DNA from: Streptomyces sp. NBC_00259
GTDB lineage: Bacteria > Actinomycetota > Actinomycetes > Streptomycetales > Streptomycetaceae
Direction of reading: 5' to 3'
Length of the DNA stretch: 64,000 nt
Assembly: GCF_036181745.1 (NCBI RefSeq)
Contig: NZ_CP108080.1
Location: forward strand, 6,575,501-6,639,500
Shown here: positions 43,285 through 51,930 of the stretch, in pieces
How positions within the stretch are numbered: the stretch's first letter is position 1
How the letters are laid out: each line of letters starts with the position of its first letter
Notes under the pieces: generated by a model
What the model saw: only the letters and a program-made list of their open reading frames with translations
What the model was told of the DNA's origin: nothing
Databases searched by the model: none
Position numbers and translations under genes: made by a program

Positions 43285-43767
43285 TCAACCGGTTGCACCT
43301 TGGCGCTCATCGTTGGTTGGCGATGACGGATGGGAGCTGCGTGGGGGCCGCGATGATGGCCAGGCCATGTGAGATGCCCTGGTCAGGGCCGCAAGAGCCG
43401 AGCGTCGTTCGACGTCGCAGGTCGAGCGCGAAGGGCGGTCTCCGCCGGTGGCCAGCAGCCGGGCCCGGGCCGAGAGGGTGGAAGGAACGTCGACCACGTT
43501 CTCGCCGGCGGCGGCCAGCTGCTGGGCGAGCATACGGCCAAGTCCTCGGGCTCCTTCGACAGCGAAGCGGCGTTCGGGCCACTGCTGGCACCAGCGCATC
43601 AGCTGGCGGAAGGTGCCAGCGTTGACGGTAAACCGACGCTGAGCCACCTGGTGACCCGTGGCGTCGACGGCAACGGCGGTGTGGGACGACTTGTGGGGAT
43701 CGACACCGATCAGGATCGCAGACAGGCCTCGCACTCGCTGAGTCAGGGAAAGGAGTGCGGTGGGCAT
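43285..43767 (-). pseudogene. Truncated IS110-family transposase
   Basis: The frame starts MPTALLSLTQRVRGLSAILIGVDPHKSSHTAVAVDATGHQVAQRRF and keeps the first DEDD Asp (GVDPHKSSH) and FAVEGARGLGRMLAQQLAAAGENVVDVPSTLSARARLL. After about residue 118 the sequence loses IS110 character, and the C-terminal Ser domain is missing. It is divergent in sequence from the complete transposase next to it, so it is an older, different element. Confidence 0.8.
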
Positions 43768-43822
43768 CCTGACTTGAAGTCAACGTGTCGCTTTCATGCC
43801 TCTGTCGAGCCACACCGCGTAA

Positions 43823-43932
43823 GGTGCCGGTCGGCGATGGCACGCTATCGGTGAGCCCGCCAAGGAGCAGCAAGGAGCCTGCGGGCCCGTGCCGACCGGC
43901 ACCCTGGACGCTACGGCTGCAGACCGGCGTCT
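43823..43932 (+). ncRNA. Candidate IS110 bridge RNA (structured left end)
   Basis: The 280 bp between the relic and the IS110 transposase contain a long stem, GGTGCCGGTCGGC (43823-43835) with the complementary CGTGCCGACCGGCACC (43888-43903), enclosing an inner GCCCGC/GCGGGC helix and purine-rich loops. A second hairpin, GACGC...GCGTC, follows at 43908-43932. IS110-group elements encode a target/donor-specifying bridge RNA in exactly this position. Recognition loops could not be assigned without the element's termini. Confidence 0.45.
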
Positions 43933-44050
43933 GGGGTCGATTCAACAAGTCAGGGGACCTGCGGATCGTTGTGGCGTCCTCACGATTCTGACCGCCCTAC
44001 CCGGCCCGGTGCCGGCAACGCGACGCGCCATCGGACCGGAAGGAACGGGC

Positions 44051-45166
44051 ATGTCCGGATCGACCATGTCCAGTACGTCGCCTGCTCCAAAGTCCCGCCG
44101 TCGTCGCTCCGCGGGGGAGGTGGTTCTGGGAGTGGATACGCACCGGGATGCGCATGTGGCTGCGGTGCTCTCGTTGATGGGGACTGTGCTTGCCACCGAC
44201 GAGTTCCCGGCCACCGCGGCCGGATACCGCGATCTGCTGAAGTGGGCCAGGAAGTTGGGAGCCGTGGGGCGGGCCGGGGTGGAGGGGACCGGCTCCTTCG
44301 GAGCGTCCCTGTCGCGCTATCTGCTTGCCCAGGGCGTGGACTTGTTTGACGTGAATCGGATGGACCGGGCAGATCGTCGTCGGCGCGGCAAATCGGATCC
44401 GCTCGATGCCCAGAACGCAGCGCGAGCCGTATTGAGCGGGCGGGCCCGTGCCCGGGCCAAATCGGGCGACGGACCGGTGCAGATCGCCAGGATGTACAAG
44501 CTGGCCAAGGGGTCGGCGGTGAAAGCCCGCACCCAGGCCGTCAACCAGCTCAAGTCCGTCCTCATTACTGCTGACCCCGCCTTGCGGGAAGAGCTGGCCC
44601 AACTGGGCAATGCGGAACTCTTCCGGACCTGTGCGCGGCTCGCCGACGTGAGCGGTCACGAGGAGGACGGTGAGGAATCGGTGCTGCAGGCCACTCGGAT
44701 CACGCTGGGTCTGCTGGCTCACCGGATCGGCCAGCTCTCCGAGCAGATCCGCAGTGTGGACGCTCGTCTGGCCCGCCTCGTGAAATGTCATGCCCCGCAG
44801 CTGCTCGACGTGGTGGGGATCGGTCCGGACACGGCCGTCGCTTTGCTGATCACGGTGGGGGACAATCCGGAACGCCTGGACAATGAGGCGTCCTTTGCCG
44901 CGCTGTGCGGGGTCAGTCCTGTCGAGCGTTCGTCGGGGCGCCGGCAGTACCGTCGACTCAACCGCGGTGGCGACCGTCAGGCCAACGCCGCGCTTCATCG
45001 AATCGTGTTCACCCGTCTGCGGGTCGATCCGCGCACGCAGGTCTACTACGAGCGTCGGATCAAGGAAGGCAAGACCCGTCGCGAAATCGTCCGTTGCCTC
45101 AAACGCTATGCGGCCCGAGAGGTCTTCCACCTGGTCAAACAGGTACAGCCAGCACCCCGCTCATAG
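44051..45166 (+). CDS. IS110-family transposase, complete
   Basis: 371-residue recombinase from ATG 44051 (MSGSTMSSTSPAPKSRRRR). The N-terminal DEDD domain shows VVLGVDTHRDAH, GVEGTGSFGASL, and the SDPLDAQNAARAVL segment. The C-terminal Transposase_20/Ser domain shows LLDVVGIGPDTAVALLITVGDNPERLDNEASFAALCGVSPVERSSGRRQYRRLNRGGDRQANAALHRI, with the conserved Ser region. All parts are present, so the element may be active. The 5' region carries the bridge-RNA candidate. It has inserted directly before pcaL. Confidence 0.95.
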   Translation: MSGSTMSSTSPAPKSRRRRSAGEVVLGVDTHRDAHVAAVLSLMGTVLATDEFPATAAGYRDLLKWARKLGAVGRAGVEGTGSFGASLSRYLLAQGVDLFDVNRMDRADRRRRGKSDPLDAQNAARAVLSGRARARAKSGDGPVQIARMYKLAKGSAVKARTQAVNQLKSVLITADPALREELAQLGNAELFRTCARLADVSGHEEDGEESVLQATRITLGLLAHRIGQLSEQIRSVDARLARLVKCHAPQLLDVVGIGPDTAVALLITVGDNPERLDNEASFAALCGVSPVERSSGRRQYRRLNRGGDRQANAALHRIVFTRLRVDPRTQVYYERRIKEGKTRREIVRCLKRYAAREVFHLVKQVQPAPRS

Positions 45167-45198
45167 GGGCTGTCGTGACAGATGAGAGGGTCTCACGG

Positions 45199-46476
45199 GT
45201 GAGCGAGACACCACCGAACACCCTGCAATACCGCGTTGACGGGCCAGAAGACGCCCCGGTCCTGATCCTGGCTCCCTCACTGGGTACCACATGGCACATG
45301 TGGGACCGGCAGGTGCCGGAGCTGTCCCGGCAGTGGCGGATTCTGCGCTTCGACCTGCCGGGGCACGGCGGCGCCCCCGCGCACCCGGCGGGCTCGATGA
45401 CCGAGCTGGCCGACCGCCTGGTCGCCACCCTCGACGAGCTCGGCATCCAGCGCTTCGGCTACGCGGGCTGCTCCATCGGCGGCGCGATCGGCATCGAGCT
45501 GGCGCTGCGGCTGCCGCACCGGGTCGCGTCGCTGGCGCTCGTCGCCGCCTCGCCGAGGTTCGGCACCGCCGACGAGTTCCGCCGGCGCGGTGTGATCGTC
45601 CGTACCAACGGTCTCGACCCGGTGGCGCGCACGGCCCCCGAGAGCTGGTTCACGTCGGGCTTCGCGGGCGCGCAGCCCGCGATCGTCGAGTGGGCCGTGC
45701 AGATGGTGCGCACCACCGACCCCGGCTGCTACATCGCCGCCTGCGAGGCGCTCGCCGCGTTCGACGTACGCGCCGATCTGGGACGGGTCGGCGTGCCCAC
45801 CCTGGTCCTGGTCGGCTCCGAGGACCAGCTCACCGGGCCCGCGGAGGCCCGCACCCTGGTCGCCGGGATACCGGACGCACGGCTCGCGCTGGTCCCCGGC
45901 GCCTCGCACCTCGCGCCCGTGGAGCAGCCGGGGGCGGTCACCGATCTGCTCGTACGCCACTTCTCCCTGGCCTGGCAGGACACGCTCCACGCGATTCCGG
46001 TGCCGCCGATCAGCCCGTCGGTCTCCGCGCCGGTCGCCCCGGTCGCCGAGATCGCCCCGCCCGCCGAGCAGCCGCAGGCGGTGGGCGCGGTGCGGCCCGA
46101 TCCGTACGAGGCCGGGATGAGGGTCCGGCGGGCGGTGCTGGGCGACGCGCACGTGGACCGGGCGATGGCGGGCGCCGACGACTTCACCGGTGACTTCCAG
46201 GAGCTGATCACCCGGTACGCCTGGGGGGAGGTCTGGACCCGCGACGGCCTGGACCGCCGTACCCGCAGCGTCGTGACGCTCACCGCGCTGGTCGCGGGCG
46301 GCCACCTGGACGAGCTGTCCTTCCACACCCGGGCGGCGCTGCGGAACGGACTGACCCCGGCGGAGATCCGCGAGATCCTGATCCACGCGGCGGTGTACTG
46401 CGGCGTACCGGCCGCGAACTCCGCGTTCCGGGTCGCCCAGACGGTGATCAAGGAGGAGACCACTCCCCACGAGTAG
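45199..46476 (+). CDS. pcaL: 3-oxoadipate enol-lactonase / 4-carboxymuconolactone decarboxylase fusion
   Basis: 425-residue bifunctional enzyme of the protocatechuate branch of the beta-ketoadipate pathway. Residues 1-265 are an alpha/beta-hydrolase (PcaD: LAPSLGTTWHMWDRQ, nucleophile GCSIGGA, SEDQLTGP, GASHLAP). After a Pro/Ala linker, about 305-420 is the carboxymuconolactone decarboxylase (PcaC: YEAGMRVRRAVLGDAHVDRAMAGADDFTGDFQELITRYAWGEVWTRDGL). GTG 45199 is the start. The other pca genes expected upstream are not in the window; instead the IS110 element ends about 17 bp before the leader, so the operon has probably been cut. Confidence 0.93.
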   Translation: MSETPPNTLQYRVDGPEDAPVLILAPSLGTTWHMWDRQVPELSRQWRILRFDLPGHGGAPAHPAGSMTELADRLVATLDELGIQRFGYAGCSIGGAIGIELALRLPHRVASLALVAASPRFGTADEFRRRGVIVRTNGLDPVARTAPESWFTSGFAGAQPAIVEWAVQMVRTTDPGCYIAACEALAAFDVRADLGRVGVPTLVLVGSEDQLTGPAEARTLVAGIPDARLALVPGASHLAPVEQPGAVTDLLVRHFSLAWQDTLHAIPVPPISPSVSAPVAPVAEIAPPAEQPQAVGAVRPDPYEAGMRVRRAVLGDAHVDRAMAGADDFTGDFQELITRYAWGEVWTRDGLDRRTRSVVTLTALVAGGHLDELSFHTRAALRNGLTPAEIREILIHAAVYCGVPAANSAFRVAQTVIKEETTPHE

Positions 46477-46607
46477 TCCCGGGTCTATCTCCGGCCCCCG
46501 GGCGTATCCCTGGTCCCGGGCGTGTTCCCGGCCCCGGGGATACGCCTGCGGCGGGGTGGGGAAAGATCCGTTCGGGGGCCGCCGTACGCGAGAGGGAGGT
46601 CACCCCG

Positions 46608-47240
46608 GTGAAGCTCACGAAGAAGTCGCACGCCTGCGTCCGCCTGGAGAAGGACGGGCGGACCCTCGTCATCGACCCCGGCGTCTTCAGCGAGCCGGAC
46701 GCCGCCGCCGGTGCCGATGCCGTGCTGGTCACGCACGAGCATCCCGACCACTTCAACGAGGAGCGCCTGCGCGTCGCGCTCGACGCGAGTCCGGGCACCG
46801 AGATCTGGACGCTGCGCAGCGTCGCCGAGCAGCTCTCCGCCGCCTTCCCCGGCCGCGTCCACACCGTCGGTGACGGCGACACCTTCACCGCGGCCGGTTT
46901 CGACGTCCAGGTCCACGGTGAGCTGCACGCCGTGATCCACCCGGACCTGCCGAGGATCACCAATGTCGGCTTCCTCGTGGACGGTTCGGTCTTCCACCCC
47001 GGCGACGCCCTGACCGTCCCGGGCCGGCCGGTGGACACGCTGATGCTCCCCGTGATGGCTCCGTGGAACAAGGTCTCGGAGGTCATCGACTACGTACGCG
47101 AGGTCGCACCGCGCCGTGCGATCGACATCCACGACGCGCTGCTGACCGAGCTCGCCCGCCCCCTCTACGACACGCACATCGGCAATCTGGGCGGTGCCGA
47201 GCACAGCAGGCTGGCGTCGGGGGAATCCGCCGACCTCTGA
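46608..47240 (+). CDS. Metallo-beta-lactamase-fold hydrolase (UlaG-like)
   Basis: 210-residue MBL protein from GTG 46608 (VKLTKKSHACVRLEKDGRTLVIDPGVF). The metal-binding signature THEHPDHF and the later PGD and DIHDAL regions match the UlaG/YfhI-like group, which acts on phosphodiester or lactone substrates. Substrate unknown. It is followed 29 bp later by exonuclease III, with which it is probably co-expressed. Confidence 0.85.
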   Translation: MKLTKKSHACVRLEKDGRTLVIDPGVFSEPDAAAGADAVLVTHEHPDHFNEERLRVALDASPGTEIWTLRSVAEQLSAAFPGRVHTVGDGDTFTAAGFDVQVHGELHAVIHPDLPRITNVGFLVDGSVFHPGDALTVPGRPVDTLMLPVMAPWNKVSEVIDYVREVAPRRAIDIHDALLTELARPLYDTHIGNLGGAEHSRLASGESADL

Positions 47241-47269
47241 CTGTCGGACCCCGCGGTTAGGCTTGCCGC

Positions 47270-48049
47270 ATGCGCATCGCCACGTTCAACGTCAATTCGA
47301 TCACCGCCCGGCTGCCGCGGCTGCTCGCCTGGCTGGAGAGCAGCGGCACCGACGTGCTGTGCATCCAGGAGACCAAGTGCACCGCCGAGCAGTTCCCCGC
47401 CGACGCCCTGAAGGAGCTCGGCTACGAGTCCGCGGTCAATGCCGACGGCAGGTGGAACGGGGTGGCGGTGGTCTCCCGGGTGGGCCTCGACGACGTCGTG
47501 AAGGGCCTGGCCCGCGGCCCGGCCTACGGAGGTGTGCAGGAGCCCCGTGCGCTGAGCGCGACCTGCGGCGGCGTCCGGATCTGGTCGGTGTACGTGCCGA
47601 ACGGCCGTGAGGTGGCCCATGAGCACTATGCGTACAAGCTGGCCTGGCTGGATGCGCTGAAGGCCGCGGTCGCCGAGGACGCCGCGGGGGAGCGGCCGTT
47701 CGCGGTGCTCGGTGATTACAACATCGCACCGACCGACGACGATGTGTGGGATCGGTCGTTCTTCGAGGGAATGACCCATGTGACCGAGCCGGAGCGTGCC
47801 GCGCTGGCCGGTCTGCGCGAGGTGGGCCTCGCCGACGTGGTGCCGCGCCCGCTCAAGTACGACCGGCCGTTCACGTACTGGGACTACCGCCAGCTGTGCT
47901 TCCCCAAGAACCGGGGCATGCGCATCGACCTGGTCTACGGCAACGAGCCGTTCGCCAAGGCGGTCAAGGACAGCTATGTCGACCGCGAGGAGCGCAAGGG
48001 CAAGGGCGCCTCGGACCATGCCCCGGTCGTGGTCGACCTCGACCTCTGA
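47270..48049 (+). CDS. xthA: Exodeoxyribonuclease III / AP endonuclease
   Basis: 259-residue endonuclease/exonuclease/phosphatase-family enzyme starting MRIATFNVNSITARLPRLLAWLESSGTDVLCIQETKC, where Asn and Glu bind the metal. Other signatures are NGVAVVSRVG, YVPNG, VLGDYNIAPTDDDVWD (catalytic Asp/Asn) and the C-terminal SDHAPVVVDL. Length and motifs are typical for XthA of base-excision repair. A gene only 29 bp upstream suggests cotranscription. Confidence 0.93.
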   Translation: MRIATFNVNSITARLPRLLAWLESSGTDVLCIQETKCTAEQFPADALKELGYESAVNADGRWNGVAVVSRVGLDDVVKGLARGPAYGGVQEPRALSATCGGVRIWSVYVPNGREVAHEHYAYKLAWLDALKAAVAEDAAGERPFAVLGDYNIAPTDDDVWDRSFFEGMTHVTEPERAALAGLREVGLADVVPRPLKYDRPFTYWDYRQLCFPKNRGMRIDLVYGNEPFAKAVKDSYVDREERKGKGASDHAPVVVDLDL

Positions 48050-48115
48050 GACCTCCGGGGCGCCTCCTGCGCGCCGTGTGGTGCGCCCGTCCATGGGAAT
48101 GCGAGGCTGATCCGT

Positions 48116-48556
48116 ATGAACATCCCTTTCTTGGACAACTGGCGCAAACGGCACGGCGGTGACGGGAGCCGAACGCTGGCCTCCGCCGTCGGCGGCGACG
48201 CGGAGGGTGTGGCGGAGCTGCTCTCCGAGTGCGAACTGCTGCGGGTCCGGGCGGGGCAGCAGGGGCTTGAACTGGACGACACCCCGGCCTCGTTGGAGGC
48301 GCTCGACCAGCTGCCGCCCCGCTGGCGGGACGATCCGGAGGAGCTGCCCTGGCTGGGCAACGACGCGGGACTCTATCTGGGCACCGTGATCGTCCGGACC
48401 GTGCGGGGTGCCGCCTGGCATGTGTGGCCCGGCGGCCACCCCGTGGTGCGGCTCGCCTCGGGGCGTGAGATCAATGTGGTGGAGGCGGGACTGGGCTGGG
48501 CCGTGCACGGTTCGCCCGAGCTGTCCCAGGTCTATGCGGAGGCGGCGGAGGCCTGA
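48116..48556 (+). CDS. Conserved Streptomyces protein, DUF6278-like
   Basis: 146-residue protein MNIPFLDNWRKRHGGDGSRTLASAVGGDAEGVAELLSECELLRVRAG..., with a C-terminal WHVWPGGHPVVRLASGREINVVEAGLGWAVHGSPELSQVYAEAAE. It is soluble, acidic and probably helical in the middle. I recall a conserved Streptomyces family of this beginning often placed behind xthA, but I cannot assign a function; the family number is from memory. Confidence 0.75.
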   Translation: MNIPFLDNWRKRHGGDGSRTLASAVGGDAEGVAELLSECELLRVRAGQQGLELDDTPASLEALDQLPPRWRDDPEELPWLGNDAGLYLGTVIVRTVRGAAWHVWPGGHPVVRLASGREINVVEAGLGWAVHGSPELSQVYAEAAEA

Positions 48557-48805
48557 CGCCTCGCCCTTGCATTTAGATGCCAATTACCGCTTATGCCCCA
48601 TTTGTGCGTGTCAGGCGTGAAGTCCCTTGTCCGGCTGGATAGTTTGCGTGACCTTGACACCGCTGAGATTGGGGCAGGGCAGCGTATGGCCGTCGATCTG
48701 TTGATCGAGCTGAGGGACGTCAACGACAACCACGCGGGGGGCGCACGTTCTCCAGGGCCGGGCAGTAGCTCATAGAGCCATGCCCTGCCCGGCAGCGGCC
48801 GGTGA

Positions 48806-50392
48806 TCACTGCTCGCGCAGCGGGACCGACAGGTACGAGGGGTCGGCCGCGGGTGAGGAGAAGGTCAGCTGTGCGCCGGACGGGTTGTGCTCGATGTAGA
48901 GCGGGTCGACAGTGTCGACGACCACGGCCAGACGGTGGCCGGCCGGGACGTCGTAGGCGGTGGAGAACAACTCCAGGTCCACGGTGAACGGCTTGCCCGC
49001 GGTCTTGCCGTGGAAGGTGTACGGCGCATTGCTGACCAGCTTGCCGAGGCCGAGCGGCCCCACGTCGTAGAGATAGGCGACGAGGGTGCCGCTCTCCTTG
49101 GTGCTGGTGACCGTGGTGTGCAGCTTCACCGTCCCCCGGATCCGCCGGTCCGAGCCGTACCGCTCGGACTGCCACACGGCGGCGAACGACCGTGGCAGCA
49201 ACGGGACCGAAGCGGTCGGGGGCAGCCTGACGAACTGGTCCAGGGCGTTCGACAGCATCAGGATGCCGCCGTTGGCGCCCGAATCGATGTTCGCGTGGAT
49301 CCTCTTCGTGCCGCCCAGGGTGATCTTCCGGGTGTCCGCGCCCACCGACTTCCAGCTGGGGTACGTCTCGTAGCCGCCGCCGGAGCGGGACTTGAGGCGG
49401 ACCGGCTGCTCGCGGTCCACGCCGTTGTCCGCGCCTTTGAGATGGTGGTCGAACCAGCGGTGGGCGCTGGTCCAGGTGTCGTTGGGCAGACCCAGCAGGC
49501 CGGTCGCCTCCGCGGTCGCGTGGTCGCCCGGGCGGAACTCCAGGCGCTTGGGCACCGTGAGCCGTTCGTAGAACTCGGCGTACTGGTTGGGCGGGAAGAT
49601 GGTGTCGCCCCAGGCGTTTCCGAGCATCACGGCGGTGCCGTTGGCGTTGATGCGGTCGAGATGGGTGGCTGGGGAGCGCTTCTTGCCCCAGGCGATCATC
49701 TCGTCCTCCTTGGCCAGGTTCGAGCCGAGGAAGTCCTTGAGGATCTGCTGGAGTTCGGCACTGGGCCGGCCGGTGAGGTAGCCGGCGCCGCCGAGCATCG
49801 CGGCGGCCTGGAGGTGCTGGGTGCGGCCGCTGTAGATGGAGTCGATGAGATCGCCCCAGCCGCTGAGCGCCGCGACGGCCCTGACGCGCTTGTCGTGCGC
49901 GGCGGCGAGCAGGCTGATCCCGGCGCCGTACGACACTCCCGCCATGCCCACCCTGGAGGGGTCGGCGGGGGTGTGGGCGAGCGCCCAGTCGATGACCCGG
50001 GAGGCGTCGGCGACGTCCGGCGGCCCGGCCACCTCGATCCGGCCGCCGGACTGCCAGAAGCCGCGGGCGTTGTAACTGACCACCACATAGCCGGCACCGG
50101 CGAGCTTCGTGGCCTGCGCGAGGTACTCGACCTGCGGTGTGGCCCAGCTGGTCGGCAGCACGATCACCGGGTAGGTGCGCGAGCCGCCGGCGTCCGCCGG
50201 GGTGACGACATTGGCCTTCAGTACGGTGCCGCCGTCGCCGCGGATGTCGACGAACCGTACACCGGGCGCGGCCTCGGCCCCGGTGGCCGCCGCCGGGGCG
50301 GCCGGGGCCAGCCCGAAGGCGGCCCCGGCCAGCAGGGCCGCCGAGACGGCCCCGGTCGTCGAGGTGCGCAGGGGCTTGTGGGGGTGGACCAT
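48806..50392 (-). CDS. Secreted S15/X-Pro dipeptidyl-peptidase-type hydrolase
   Basis: 528-residue exported enzyme with a Sec or Tat-like signal (MVHPHKPLRTSTTGAVSAALLAGAAFGLAPAAPAAA). The catalytic domain shows the nucleophile Ser154 in GVSYGAG, and a His region in GDHATAEA; the C-terminal ~200 residues form the jelly-roll domain (RGTVKLHTTVTSTKESGTLVAYLYDV, PAGHRLAVVVDTVDPLY) of the S15/CocE family. Members cleave X-Pro dipeptides or ester bonds. It is monocistronic, with palindromes upstream at 50448-50487. Confidence 0.85.
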   Translation of the reverse strand: MVHPHKPLRTSTTGAVSAALLAGAAFGLAPAAPAAATGAEAAPGVRFVDIRGDGGTVLKANVVTPADAGGSRTYPVIVLPTSWATPQVEYLAQATKLAGAGYVVVSYNARGFWQSGGRIEVAGPPDVADASRVIDWALAHTPADPSRVGMAGVSYGAGISLLAAAHDKRVRAVAALSGWGDLIDSIYSGRTQHLQAAAMLGGAGYLTGRPSAELQQILKDFLGSNLAKEDEMIAWGKKRSPATHLDRINANGTAVMLGNAWGDTIFPPNQYAEFYERLTVPKRLEFRPGDHATAEATGLLGLPNDTWTSAHRWFDHHLKGADNGVDREQPVRLKSRSGGGYETYPSWKSVGADTRKITLGGTKRIHANIDSGANGGILMLSNALDQFVRLPPTASVPLLPRSFAAVWQSERYGSDRRIRGTVKLHTTVTSTKESGTLVAYLYDVGPLGLGKLVSNAPYTFHGKTAGKPFTVDLELFSTAYDVPAGHRLAVVVDTVDPLYIEHNPSGAQLTFSSPAADPSYLSVPLREQ

Positions 50393-50447
50393 CGCTCACT
50401 CCTGACTTGGGCGAGTCCGAAAGTGAGCCGACGGTAACCGCTACGGC

Positions 50448-50487
50448 TTACCTGAGGTAACCGGCCGGTAAGTTACGCGAGCGTAAC
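50448..50487. promoter_or_regulatory. Palindromic operator cluster upstream of the S15-type hydrolase
   Basis: Palindrome TTACCTGAGGTAA at 50448-50460 and GTTACGCGAGCGTAAC at 50472-50487, with GGTAACCGGCCGGT between them, share a GTTAC/GTAAC half-site. They lie 55-95 bp before the start of the hydrolase and also close to the end of the L,D-transpeptidase gene. Confidence 0.45.
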
Positions 50488-50504
50488 AATTGTTGGACAT
50501 CGTG

Positions 50505-51719
50505 TCAGCGAAGTGCGCTCTTCTTCTGCCACTCCGCCCAGTCCAGATTCCACGCCCCGTAACCGTTGTTGAGGGCGATCGTGCCCTTGGCGTCACCACC
50601 GGTGATCTCGAACGGATCGCCGACCTGGACCTCGCCGTAGACCGCCGCGGCGTCCGCGTCGCTCATGCCGACGCAGCCCGAACTCCGGTTGGCGTTGCCG
50701 AAGTAGGCGGCGTTCCACGGCGCGGCGTGCGCGTACATCCCGGACCACGTCAGCCGCATCGAGGAGTCGACCATCTTGTCGTAGGCGTCGCCGAGTCCGA
50801 CCGTCTCGGAGCGCATGTTGATCGTGCCCTCCTTGGACATCAGGACCGCCGTGCCGCGCCAGGAGCCCTTCTCGCCGCCGGGGGTGCCGGCCGACATCGG
50901 CACGTCCTTGATCTGCGTCCCGTCGCGGAACAGCTTCAGCCGGTGGTTGTCGAGGTCGACCTTCACCACCTGCTGCCGGCCGACCGTGAAGCCGGTCGTG
51001 TAGTCACGGACGAACCAGCCGCCGTCACCGCCCGAATCGACGCCGTTCAGCTCCGCGTCGAGCGTCACCCTGGTGCCGGGCTTGAAGTAGTCCTTCGGCC
51101 GCCAGTCCACCCGGGACCTGCCCGACCAGTCCTCCATCCAGCCCCAGGAGCCCTGGGTGTTGTCCGAGGTCACGACCTTGAGGTGGCGCTCGACCTCCGC
51201 CTTGTTCGTCACCTCGTGGTCGAAGACGATCGACAGCGGCTGGGCGATGCCCACCGTCGCGTTCTTGCCCGGCACCAGGGCCAGCTTGTTGACCTTCTCC
51301 GGCGCGGCCGTGGTGAACTGCGCCGTCGCCGTACCGCCCGCGTCGTCCCGCGCCTCGACCGCATAGGCCGTGCCCGGCGCCGCCTTGCGGGACGAGGTCC
51401 AGCTGCGGCCGTCGGCGGCGACCTTGCCGTCGAGCTTTCCGCCCTTGGAGTCGGTGACCGTGACCTGCTGCAGCTTCCCCGCGGCGAGCGTCACCCGCAC
51501 GGGCTCACCCGCCCTGGCCTGCGTGCCCCGCAGGTTCACCGTGATGCTCGTCCGCGGTTTCCCCTTGTCGTCGGACCGGCCGTCCTCCGAGGCGGAGGCG
51601 CCGGAACACCCCGCCAGCGCGACCGTCAGGGCCACGGCACCGGCGGTCGCGGCGACGCCGGCCGGGCGGACGCGCAGGGTGCGCGGGTGGGTGCGGACGC
51701 GGACGCGGCTGCGGCTCAA
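50505..51719 (-). CDS. L,D-transpeptidase lipoprotein with Ig-like domains (LdtMt2-type)
   Basis: 404-residue protein from TTG 51719, chosen because GGAGGT lies exactly 5 nt upstream. The signal peptide ends in the lipobox LAGC (lipoprotein). Two bacterial Ig-like domains follow (about 45-135 and 140-235), then the YkuD catalytic domain (about 240-375) with HAAPWNAAYFGNANRSSGCVGMS, in which Cys349 is the nucleophile and the upstream His its partner. It would make 3-3 peptidoglycan cross-links at the outer face of the membrane. Confidence 0.92.
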   Translation of the reverse strand: MSRSRVRVRTHPRTLRVRPAGVAATAGAVALTVALAGCSGASASEDGRSDDKGKPRTSITVNLRGTQARAGEPVRVTLAAGKLQQVTVTDSKGGKLDGKVAADGRSWTSSRKAAPGTAYAVEARDDAGGTATAQFTTAAPEKVNKLALVPGKNATVGIAQPLSIVFDHEVTNKAEVERHLKVVTSDNTQGSWGWMEDWSGRSRVDWRPKDYFKPGTRVTLDAELNGVDSGGDGGWFVRDYTTGFTVGRQQVVKVDLDNHRLKLFRDGTQIKDVPMSAGTPGGEKGSWRGTAVLMSKEGTINMRSETVGLGDAYDKMVDSSMRLTWSGMYAHAAPWNAAYFGNANRSSGCVGMSDADAAAVYGEVQVGDPFEITGGDAKGTIALNNGYGAWNLDWAEWQKKSALR

Positions 51720-51930
51720 CTCAGACCTCCGTGAAGTTGTCTCTCTCCCCTTAAGAGAGCAACGAGCGAGAGGCACGGTTGCGCATATGCCGGGAATTTC
51801 CACCGCTGTTGGGTGTGATGTGTCCGACAGTGCGCCGGTTCTGCACCCTGGCGGTTCCGCGGACGGCGGTACACCGTGGTGGCGTACGCCCGCAGTCCCC
51901 TCGCTCCGCTGCCCCGCGAACGGAGAAGAC

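Larger units (their letters stand above)
43823..45180 (+). mobile_element. IS110-family insertion sequence (ends not exactly known)
   Basis: The element comprises the structured left region, the complete transposase and a short right end that must lie between the transposase stop (45166) and the pcaL-specific sequence (about 45182). IS110 elements have no terminal inverted repeats, so the limits here are estimates. Confidence 0.6.
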
